DNA of 37,919 nucleotides, from contig CP070812.1 in the NCBI GenBank assembly GCA_020344015.1, forward strand, positions 2,606,637 to 2,644,555, read 5' to 3'. The notes below the pieces were generated by a model. It had not been told where the DNA came from. It worked only from the letters and a program-made list of their open reading frames with translations, and did not search any database. Shown one piece after another: positions 15,828-22,667 of this stretch; positions within the stretch are counted from its first letter, which is position 1, and every line of letters begins with the position of its first letter. This DNA is from Gemmatimonadota bacterium. GTDB taxonomy: Bacteria > Gemmatimonadota > Gemmatimonadetes > Palauibacterales > KS3-K002. Both the position numbers and the translations under genes were made by a program.

Positions 15828-17583
15828 GACAAGCTCAATCGAACCAGTTGCGCGTACTTCGCGCAACCACGGGAGACCTTTCCGTTGCCGGGCCACCTCG
15901 GTCGTGGCTCTGGCAGCGACGTGCGTCTTGACCTTCCCCGCCCCGACGACCGCCCAGAGCCTGAAGCCCGAGGCGTTGCTCGGCCACGTGAAGTATCTGG
16001 CAAGCGATGACCTGGCCGGCCGCGAGGCCGGCGAGCCGGGCGCCGACAGCGCCGCGTCATACATCGCGATGCTGTTCGAGTCCTATGGGCTGGAGCCGCT
16101 CGGTACAGACGGCTACCGCCAGTCGTTCCAGATCACCACAACCGTATCGATAGCCGCCGACAGCAGGTTGATGCTGCGCACGTCGCGCGGCTCCCTGGAG
16201 CTCGAGCTGTTCAAGGACTGGGTGCCGTTCAACTTCTCGGCCGCCGGCTCGTTCAGTGGCCGAACCTTCCAAGCCGGCTACGGGCTACGCAGCGAGGACT
16301 ATGAGGGCCTCGCCTCGCTGGAGGGCCCGAAAATCGTCACCCTGCGCGGCGGTGTACCGGAAGACTTCGATCCGCACGGCTCAGGCGTCGATCCGTCGCC
16401 ACGGCGCAAGGCGACGGCGGCGCGGGATCAGGGCGCCGAGGCGGTGCTGATCACCGTTTCCCGACTCCAAGCACCGCAGCCCGGCGATCCGCCCCACGGC
16501 GTGGGCATCCCTGCTGTCCAGATCCTGGAGAGCGAGGAGATCCTGGCGTGGCTTAAGGACGACGAGATCGAGGTCCTGCTCGACGCCAAGGTCGAGCCGC
16601 TAAGGGTGAGCGCGTACAACGTCGTGGGCCGGCTGCCGGGCCGCGATCCGGCGCTGGCCGACCAGCTCATCGTCGTCGGCGCGCACTACGACCACCTCGG
16701 CATGGGAGGCCCGGGCTCGCTGGCGCCCGACACGGTAGAGCCACACAACGGTGCCGACGATAACGCTTCGGGGGCAGCCGTGCTGCTGGGACTGGCCGAG
16801 TACTTCGCCGCGAACCCTGATCTGCGGCCCGCTCGCAGCCTGGTCTTCGCCGCCTTCGCGGCAGAGGAGATGGGGCTGCTCGGCTCGGAACATTTCGTGA
16901 GCAACGCGCCGGTTCCGCTGGAGAACGTCGCCGCGATGGTGAACTTCGACATGGTCGGCCGCCTGCGGGAGGGTAAGCTGCAGGTGTTCGGCACGGAGAC
17001 GGCGGAGGAGTTCCCGGCGCTACTCGATTCGCTGGACGCCGCCGACAGCGCGTTGACGCTCAGCCGCATCGGCGACGGCTACGGGCCAAGCGACCAAACC
17101 TCGTTCTACGCGCGCGATATCCCTGTACTGCACCTGTTCACCGGGACCCACTCTGAGTACCACAGGCCCGAGGATGACTGGCACCTGATCAACGCCTGGG
17201 GCCTGGCACAGGTGGGCGAGTTCGCCGCCGCTTTGATCCGCGAGCTGGGCGACAGCCCGGACGAGCCGACGCTGGTCAAGCAGCAGCGACCGCAGGTCGC
17301 CGCAGGCGGCGGCTACGGTCCGTACCTGGGGACGATCCCCGACTTCGGCGAAGTCGAGGGCGGCGGACTACGGCTCTCCGGAGTGCGTGAGGGGGGCCCG
17401 GCGGAGCAGGCCGGTCTGCAGGCGGGCGATGTGGTCATCGAGTTCGGCGGCAAGGAAGTACTTAACATCTACGACTACACGTACGCGCTGCGCGATCATG
17501 CGCCGGGCGACACGGTCGTGATCAAGGTGCGGCGCGGCGATGAGGTGCTCGAACTGACAGCGGTTCTGGGCAGACGACAGTAG
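15826..17583 (+). CDS. Secreted M28-family aminopeptidase with PDZ domain
   Basis: A 585-residue exported zinc peptidase. A long positively charged N-region leads to a hydrophobic core (SVVALAATCVLTF) and a likely cut after TTAQ. An inserted PA-like region (about 110-250) precedes the M28 core. Metal motifs are GAHYDHLG (H287), NGADDNASG (D311/D312), the catalytic AAEEMGLLGSEHF, NFDMVGR and HSEYHRPEDD. A PDZ domain closes the protein (about 500-585, GGPAEQAGLQAGDVVIEF). The architecture is known from secreted M28 peptidases that feed on peptides. The ATG is only weakly supported by a ribosome site. A strong terminator follows. Confidence 0.92.
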   Translation: MTSSIEPVARTSRNHGRPFRCRATSVVALAATCVLTFPAPTTAQSLKPEALLGHVKYLASDDLAGREAGEPGADSAASYIAMLFESYGLEPLGTDGYRQSFQITTTVSIAADSRLMLRTSRGSLELELFKDWVPFNFSAAGSFSGRTFQAGYGLRSEDYEGLASLEGPKIVTLRGGVPEDFDPHGSGVDPSPRRKATAARDQGAEAVLITVSRLQAPQPGDPPHGVGIPAVQILESEEILAWLKDDEIEVLLDAKVEPLRVSAYNVVGRLPGRDPALADQLIVVGAHYDHLGMGGPGSLAPDTVEPHNGADDNASGAAVLLGLAEYFAANPDLRPARSLVFAAFAAEEMGLLGSEHFVSNAPVPLENVAAMVNFDMVGRLREGKLQVFGTETAEEFPALLDSLDAADSALTLSRIGDGYGPSDQTSFYARDIPVLHLFTGTHSEYHRPEDDWHLINAWGLAQVGEFAAALIRELGDSPDEPTLVKQQRPQVAAGGGYGPYLGTIPDFGEVEGGGLRLSGVREGGPAEQAGLQAGDVVIEFGGKEVLNIYDYTYALRDHAPGDTVVIKVRRGDEVLELTAVLGRRQ

Positions 17584-17612
17584 ACGAGACGGACGGCAGC
17601 AGACGAGATCAG

Positions 17613-17646
17613 CAGGCCGGAGGCCGTAGCTTCCGGCCTGTTCTAT
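17613..17646 (+). terminator. Intrinsic terminator after the M28 peptidase gene
   Basis: A 12-bp stem, CAGGCCGGAGGC (17613-17624) with GCTTCCGGCCTG (17629-17640), containing one G-T wobble and a CGTA loop, is followed by TTCTAT. It serves the plus strand. The minus-strand side has no T-run, so it would be less efficient for the convergent TM2 gene. Confidence 0.85.
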
Positions 17647-18125
17647 ATGTTCTCGGGTCCCAGCCGGCGCCGGGTACGCAACTCGGGGAAGTAGTAGACG
17701 ATGACGCCGCTCTCCGGCTCGTTCCCCACATCGACGTAGCCGCTGGCCACCATCTCCCGCAGCAGACGCTCCGCCTCCTCGAACGAGAAGCCGGTGATCA
17801 TCGAGGCCTGGGTGACGGTCAGGCTGCCTCCCTCCCTCGACGCGGCGTCGAGCAGGAGCTGCTGGGGCGTGCGCTGCGGCTGGGTGTAACGCAGAGCGCG
17901 CATTTGGCGAGCTTCCTCCAGCAGGTTCGCCTCTTCCACCTGGCGGCGCATGGTGATGAGGTCGTAGAGTTGCCCTATGCCGCCCAACCCCCAGGTGAAG
18001 AGCCAGAGGAAACCGGTCCCGTACTTACCGAGGTAGAGGCGGTGCAGGCCGGCGAAGCCGAACAGCCAGCCCGCCCAGAGGCCGTACGAAATGCCTTCCT
18101 TGAATTTCTTCTCGCCGTCTTGCAT
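17643..18125 (-). CDS. TM2-domain membrane protein with C-terminal winged-helix-like domain
   Basis: A 160-residue protein. The N-terminal part (about 12-65) has two hydrophobic helices with the TM2 signature GLHRLYLGKYGTGFLW followed by GIGQLYDL. A charged linker leads to about 85-150 (LLLDAASREGGSLTVTQASM), which reads like a winged helix: an alpha-rich start, EEAERLLREMVASGYVDV, then a beta hairpin. TM2 proteins are widespread and poorly understood. Coupling to a DNA- or protein-binding fold suggests membrane-tethered sensing, which is inference. GGAAG precedes the ATG. Confidence 0.8.
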   Translation of the reverse strand: MQDGEKKFKEGISYGLWAGWLFGFAGLHRLYLGKYGTGFLWLFTWGLGGIGQLYDLITMRRQVEEANLLEEARQMRALRYTQPQRTPQQLLLDAASREGGSLTVTQASMITGFSFEEAERLLREMVASGYVDVGNEPESGVIVYYFPELRTRRRLGPENI

Positions 18126-18194
18126 TCTGACTTCCAGTCTCGCGGCGCCGACGCGGCCAGGGCTGAGCCTCTCGCGTACCTCCGCCTCCTACTT

Positions 18195-18200
18195 ATTATA
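18195..18200 (-). promoter_or_regulatory. Candidate -10 box for the TM2 gene
   Basis: A perfect TATAAT on the minus strand, about 70 bases upstream of the ATG, in an otherwise GC-rich gap. The -35 side (CAACGG at 17 bases) is a poor match, so the promoter is only a candidate. Confidence 0.4.
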
Positions 18201-18337
18201 GACGGAGACGCGCGCTACCGTTGTTTCACGGACGGTTGGGCACGACGGCCGGTCCGGCGTCGTCCTGCAAGCTAAGCCGCGCGCCCACACGCCTCAAGGT
18301 GTCCCGTTCCGGCGTCTAGCTCAGGAGGCAGTACCCG

Positions 18338-19783
18338 ATGGGACGATTCAGAGCATTACCCGCTTTGGCACTCGCAACGCTGACCCTCACCGCCTGCCCG
18401 GTCAACCCAGCCACCGGCGAGCGGCAGCTGATCCTAATCAGCGAGGCCCAGGAGATCCGAATGGGCCAAGAGGGCGCCCAGCAGGTGGAAGCCTCGCTCG
18501 GCCTCTATGACGACCCGGAGCTCCAGGAGTACGTGAGCCAGATCGGGCTGGAGTTGGCCGCCACTTCCGAGAAGCCCAACCTGCCCTGGAGCTTCAAGAT
18601 CATCGACGACGTGATCGTCAACGCGTTTGCCCTTCCCGGCGGCCCTATCTACGTGACCCGGGGGATCCTCGCACATTTCAATTCCGAGGCGGAACTGGCC
18701 GGCGTACTGGGGCACGAGATCGGCCACGTCACCGCGCGCCACTCCGCCGAGCAAATCAGTCGCGCCCAGGCGGCCCAACTGGGCGTCGGGGTCGGATACA
18801 TATTCCTCCCCGAGATCGCCGCCTACGGCGATGTGATCAACGTCAGTCTTGGCCTTCTCCTCCTGAAGTTCGGACGCGACGACGAACGCCAGTCTGACGA
18901 CCTCGGCTTCCGCTACATGCGGCGCTCCGGCTACGACCCCACCGAGATGGTGGACGTCTTCGACATGCTCGGCCGGGTCAGCTCAGTGGGCGGTGGTAGC
19001 GGCCTGCCCGCCTGGCTGTCGACTCACCCGGATCCCGGCGAGCGACGCCAACGGATGGAGCAGAGACTGGCCGAGGCCGGCGGTGAGGTCGGCGGCGAGG
19101 TCGGACGCACACGCTACCTGCAGATGATCGATGGCCTGATGTTCGGCGTTAATCCGCGCAACGGCTTCTTCCGCGGCAGCACCTTCCTCCACCCCGACCT
19201 CAGGTTCCAAATCACCTTCCCCGATGAGTGGAGGACATCGAACATGGCCCACCAGGTCGTGGCGCTCAGCCCCGACGAGGACGCCGTGGTCCAGCTAACC
19301 CTGGCCGCGGAAGCGTCGGCGGCTGAGGCGGCCGACACCTTCTTCTCGCAGTCGGGCATCCAGCGTGGACGATCTTCCCGCTACCCGATCAACGGCCTGC
19401 CAGCACGGACGGGTTACTTCAGCGCGACGGCGCGCGATTCCACCCAGTTCAGAGGCCTGGCCGCCTTCATCGAATACCGCGAGCAGGTCTACAAAATCCT
19501 GGGCTACACTATGGCCGACAGGTGGAACGTGTACGCCGATGTATTTCCCGGCACGGCCGAGAGCTTCCATCGCCTGAACGACAGAGCGGCCCTCGATGCA
19601 CAGCCTGCACATCTCGAGATCGTGAGAATAGACAGCTCGATGACCCTCGCTCAGTTCGCCGAGCGCTACCTATCCACCGTGGAGATTGAAACGTTGGAGT
19701 TGATCAACGGGGTGGGCGCAGAAGAAACGCTCGCGGCCGGCACGTTGGTCAAGCGAGTGGTTGGAGGGACGATCCCGAAATAG
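18338..19783 (+). CDS. M48-family lipoprotein metalloprotease, BepA/LoiP-like
   Basis: A 481-residue zinc protease. The signal peptide ends in lipobox LTAC (Cys20), so it is membrane-anchored in the periplasm. The active site is HEIGH (H126, E127, H130), with the third ligand likely in the DDERQSDD helix, as in the M48C group that cleaves misassembled outer-membrane proteins. A central domain of unknown type (about 265-430) precedes a LysM-like C-terminus (TLAQFAERYL...LINGVGAEETLAAGTLVK). AGGAGG precedes the ATG. It converges on the D-threonine-aldolase-like gene across a fold-back repeat. An envelope-quality-control role is inferred from the family. Confidence 0.92.
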   Translation: MGRFRALPALALATLTLTACPVNPATGERQLILISEAQEIRMGQEGAQQVEASLGLYDDPELQEYVSQIGLELAATSEKPNLPWSFKIIDDVIVNAFALPGGPIYVTRGILAHFNSEAELAGVLGHEIGHVTARHSAEQISRAQAAQLGVGVGYIFLPEIAAYGDVINVSLGLLLLKFGRDDERQSDDLGFRYMRRSGYDPTEMVDVFDMLGRVSSVGGGSGLPAWLSTHPDPGERRQRMEQRLAEAGGEVGGEVGRTRYLQMIDGLMFGVNPRNGFFRGSTFLHPDLRFQITFPDEWRTSNMAHQVVALSPDEDAVVQLTLAAEASAAEAADTFFSQSGIQRGRSSRYPINGLPARTGYFSATARDSTQFRGLAAFIEYREQVYKILGYTMADRWNVYADVFPGTAESFHRLNDRAALDAQPAHLEIVRIDSSMTLAQFAERYLSTVEIETLELINGVGAEETLAAGTLVKRVVGGTIPK

Positions 19784-19789
19784 AGTTTC

Positions 19790-19867
19790 TATCCAATATC
19801 CGACATTCGATGATCTCAGTAGCCAACGTCCAGCTGGCCACGTGCAATGGATGTCGATTATTGGATA
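19790..19867. repeat. Fold-back inverted repeat A between convergent genes
   Basis: TATCCAATATCCGACAT (19790-19806) matches the reverse complement of 19851-19867 at 15 of 17 positions. The right arm overlaps the last codons and TAA of the minus-strand gene. The interior includes CCAGCTGG. It may serve as a bidirectional terminator, although T-runs are poor. Confidence 0.75.
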
Positions 19868-20958
19868 CCGAAGCGCTTTCTGCCCCGGGCTGCTACCTCC
19901 CAGACATCACCCACCTCACCGCCGGACACTCCGTAGAGGCGCTCCTGCAGGTTCACCGACGCGCAGACGTGGTTCGGGATCACGCGGACTCGGTCCCCGA
20001 CCCGCGGGCGCCAATCGGTTTCACTTAGATCCAGAATGCCGTGTTCCTCGGACAGGGCCTTGACCGTCACCGCCGGTCGATCCAGAAGAACTCCGTACCC
20101 TCCGCCCGGCGCCCGCAGTTCCTCCCGGGCAAGGGCCTTGGAACCGGCGTCGACCACAGCCTGTCCGGGGCAAGCGGTACTCACGACGGTGGCGAGGACA
20201 GTGTAGGCACAGTCTTCCCAGCGGCAGGCACCGATCGCGGCGATTGCACGGTCGTTGAAGATGCACATGCCGGCGCGTACCTCGGTCAGGCCTGCTACCT
20301 CGTGCGAGCGGAAGAGAGTCGGAGTCGAGCCGCCGCTCACCACCTCAGGGGTGAGGTCCGCGCTGCCTAGGACGTCCAGCACCTGCTCCAGATAGCGGGA
20401 GACGCCCTGCAGTGCAGGCCCCTGATCTTCGACGGAACTCCGGATGTGCCCAGGGTAAAGCATCACGCCCCTATAGATGGTGCCGTCCAGCCGACCTGCC
20501 TCGCGGGCAAGGCCCAGGGCCTCGTCCGGCGTTGGAACGCCGACGCGGTGGAGGCCGACATCAATCTCCACGAGGACGCCAAGCTCGCGGCCTTCCTCGG
20601 CGGCCCTCGAACCCAGCGCCCGCAGAGCCTCGAGCGAGTCGAGGCCAACGGTCAGCTCGAGGCTCTCCGGCAGGGCCACGAGTCGATCGAGCTTGGCACG
20701 GCCAACGGGAGGGTAGGCGAAAAGGAGGTCGTTCGTAATCCCGGCCATCACCTCCGCCTCGCGGGGCGTGGCGACGCTGAGGCCGCGGGCACCGGCCGCT
20801 ATCTGCGCCGCCCCCAGCTCGGGCGTCTTGTGAGTCTTTACGTGAGGTCGCCAGGAGAGACCATGCTCGCGACAGTAGGAGCCCACGCGCTCCAGGTTCG
20901 CGTGCATGCGCGAGACATCGACCAGGCCGGCCGGCGTATCGAGCCCGCTGAGGTCCAT
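19858..20958 (-). CDS. PLP-dependent D-threonine aldolase / D-serine dehydratase-like enzyme
   Basis: A 366-residue member of the alanine-racemase-fold, DSD1/D-threonine aldolase group, which cleaves or dehydrates 3-hydroxy-D-amino acids using PLP and a metal. The PLP lysine is K41 in RPHVKTHKTP. Other family marks are the phosphate-binding VSGGSTPT, GGGYG and SEEHG. The metal pair His330 and Cys332 sits in IPNHVCASVN, matching the HxC zinc site of this family. The start codon overlaps the upstream stop in TGATG, so translation is coupled to the cyclodeaminase-like gene. Exact substrate (D-Thr, D-Ser or a hydroxyaspartate) is open. Confidence 0.88.
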   Translation of the reverse strand: MDLSGLDTPAGLVDVSRMHANLERVGSYCREHGLSWRPHVKTHKTPELGAAQIAAGARGLSVATPREAEVMAGITNDLLFAYPPVGRAKLDRLVALPESLELTVGLDSLEALRALGSRAAEEGRELGVLVEIDVGLHRVGVPTPDEALGLAREAGRLDGTIYRGVMLYPGHIRSSVEDQGPALQGVSRYLEQVLDVLGSADLTPEVVSGGSTPTLFRSHEVAGLTEVRAGMCIFNDRAIAAIGACRWEDCAYTVLATVVSTACPGQAVVDAGSKALAREELRAPGGGYGVLLDRPAVTVKALSEEHGILDLSETDWRPRVGDRVRVIPNHVCASVNLQERLYGVSGGEVGDVWEVAARGRKRFGIQ

Positions 20959-21956
20959 CAGGCGCTCGCAAAAAAGTCGAAGTACGTGCCCTTCCCCGAC
21001 TCAAGTGCTCTCTCGTACGTCGCCGCGGCCGCCGCGGCATCCTGCAATCCGGTCCCGGTCGAGTCGAAGATGGTGATCTCATCACTCGATGTGCGGCCCG
21101 GCTTCCTGCCAACGATGACTTCGCCCAGCTCGCCATGCACCCGATCCCGATCGATGATCTTGGCCTCGATAGCGTGATGTAACTCTCCGACTTCGGCACA
21201 CTGACTCAGGATGTCGACCACCACCGTGCCGGACGCCATGAGCCGAGGATCGATCTCCTGCTTCCCAGGGCTGTCCGCTCCGATCGCCGCCACGAACATG
21301 CCCGGCGGTACATCCTCTAGCTTCAGGAAATACTCCTTGGCGGGCGTACAGGACACACAGACGTCGCTCTTCTTGGTGGCGCTGCCGAGGTCGGTTACGG
21401 CTCTGACCTCGATCTCCAACTCCCGGCTCATATCGGACGCGAAACCCTCTGCGACGCTGGCTTCGAAGTCAAACGCGTACGCCAGCTCGATTGGCAGGAT
21501 GCCTTTGAGGTGGCGAAGCTGGATCCGACCCTGCGTCCCACAGCCACAGATGGTGACGCTCCGCGATTCCGGCCTAGCAAGATACTTCGCCGCGACCGCC
21601 GTAGTTGCACCGGTCCGGTTAATCGTGATGGCAGTCGAGTCCATAAAGGCGAGAGGATAGCCGTTATCCCCGTCGCAGAGGATGATCGTGCCCTGAATGT
21701 TGGGCAGCCCGAACCGTTTCCGGTTCTGGAAGAATCCGGCGTTGACCTTCACGCCAAAATAGGTGCGCGGCTTCTCCGGGCCGCCCGCCTTGATGTGGAA
21801 CTCACCGTCCGGCGCATCGACGTGTAACAGGCCCAGGTCGAGCGTCTCGCCCTCGGCATACGCCCTGAAGGCGTTCTCGACGACCTCCACGTAGTCGTCC
21901 AGCTGCAACAGCGAGGTTACGTCCTCGCGGTTGAGCAACATCGTTCCTTCTGGCAT
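20958..21956 (-). CDS. Ornithine cyclodeaminase / mu-crystallin family oxidoreductase
   Basis: A 332-residue NAD(P)-dependent enzyme of the OCD/CRYM family, whose members include ornithine cyclodeaminase, alanine dehydrogenase and ketimine (delta-1-pyrroline-2-carboxylate) reductases. The nucleotide motif is CGCGTQGRIQLRHL. A substrate-side lysine is in YFGVKVN and an Asp in IGADSPGKQEID. AGGGGGG lies upstream of ATG 21956. It precedes the D-threonine-aldolase-like gene with a one-base stop/start overlap, suggesting both work on one amino-acid pool, for example reducing an imine or cyclising an amino acid. The substrate cannot be read from sequence. Confidence 0.87.
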   Translation of the reverse strand: MPEGTMLLNREDVTSLLQLDDYVEVVENAFRAYAEGETLDLGLLHVDAPDGEFHIKAGGPEKPRTYFGVKVNAGFFQNRKRFGLPNIQGTIILCDGDNGYPLAFMDSTAITINRTGATTAVAAKYLARPESRSVTICGCGTQGRIQLRHLKGILPIELAYAFDFEASVAEGFASDMSRELEIEVRAVTDLGSATKKSDVCVSCTPAKEYFLKLEDVPPGMFVAAIGADSPGKQEIDPRLMASGTVVVDILSQCAEVGELHHAIEAKIIDRDRVHGELGEVIVGRKPGRTSSDEITIFDSTGTGLQDAAAAAATYERALESGKGTYFDFFASA

Positions 21957-21994
21957 TTCGATTCCCCCCTGCTGCGGCTAAGTGCCCACCGGTC

Positions 21995-22519
21995 TCAGGC
22001 GCCGACCGCAGCCAGCGTGCGCTCGATCTGGTCGCGGTGCCTCAGGTCGTGTCCTGCCAGCAGCTCGATCGACAGGCCCACGCTTTCCACGCCGCGCTCC
22101 GAGTGCCGCCCGTAGCGTTCCCAGGCCAGCCCCTTCGTTCTCAGGTACAGGTCCAGGTTCAGCCCTCTCAAGCGGCGCAGCTCCTCCAGCAGCATGGAGA
22201 GCGGACGACCGTTATGGGCCATGCCCGCGACCATCACGTCCTGATCGTAGCCGGCGATCTCGGGCGCGTCGTGGCTGAGCATCATGCGCATGCGATAGCC
22301 GTACACCCACTCGGAATCACCAAGGTGCCCGAGTATCTCTTTCACCGACCAGGCGCCCTCGCCCGGACGTGTCGACAGGGTGGCCTCATCGATCCCCTTC
22401 AGACGCTCCTCCATGCCGCGCGGAGTGTGAGCCAGGACGTCGAGTGGGTCGCCGTCACCGAGGCGCGCTAACAGCTCACTCCGATATTCTTCGAACTCGC
22501 GTACGGGGTCGGCCGGCAT
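21995..22519 (-). CDS. DinB-superfamily protein
   Basis: A 174-residue four-helix-bundle protein of the DinB/YfiT type. Three candidate metal-binding histidines are placed as in the family: H65 in EILGHLGDSEW, and H157 and H161 in AGHDLRHRDQIE. Members include thiol (bacillithiol, mycothiol) S-transferases and maleylpyruvate isomerase-like enzymes; many are uncharacterised. The gene ends 38 bases before the cyclodeaminase-like gene, so the three may form an operon. Upstream is the large inverted repeat B. The Shine-Dalgarno sequence is weak (GGATGAG). Confidence 0.85.
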   Translation of the reverse strand: MPADPVREFEEYRSELLARLGDGDPLDVLAHTPRGMEERLKGIDEATLSTRPGEGAWSVKEILGHLGDSEWVYGYRMRMMLSHDAPEIAGYDQDVMVAGMAHNGRPLSMLLEELRRLRGLNLDLYLRTKGLAWERYGRHSERGVESVGLSIELLAGHDLRHRDQIERTLAAVGA

Positions 22520-22534
22520 GGCTACTCATCCATT

Positions 22535-22667
22535 GGGGATTCGGGAGTCCATGACTACTAGAATACTAGACCAATAGACTACTCGAGTTCGGACTGCAAC
22601 GGTCGATTCTCAATTCAAGTATTCGATTGGTCTATTAGTCAATTAGTCATGGAGTCCCGAATTCCCC
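22535..22667. repeat. Fold-back inverted repeat B, about 41-bp arms
   Basis: The left arm, 22535-22575, and right arm, 22626-22667, are reverse complements except for one indel, one mismatch and a symmetric nine-base unmatched block. Matching words include TTCGGGA, TCCATGACTA and TAGACCAAT. The right arm covers the final codons and stop of the S9 peptidase gene. The loop is about 50 bases and A/T-rich compared with its surroundings. Confidence 0.9.

Noticed and set aside
15828..16064. N-terminal extension of the alpha/beta hydrolase frame
   Set aside because: It is antisense to the M28 signal peptide and mature start, and family similarity begins only at MVARTYIAL.
18240..18261. ACGACG/CGTCGT hairpin before the M48 lipoprotein gene
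   Set aside because: Six base pairs in very GC-rich DNA with no supporting context.
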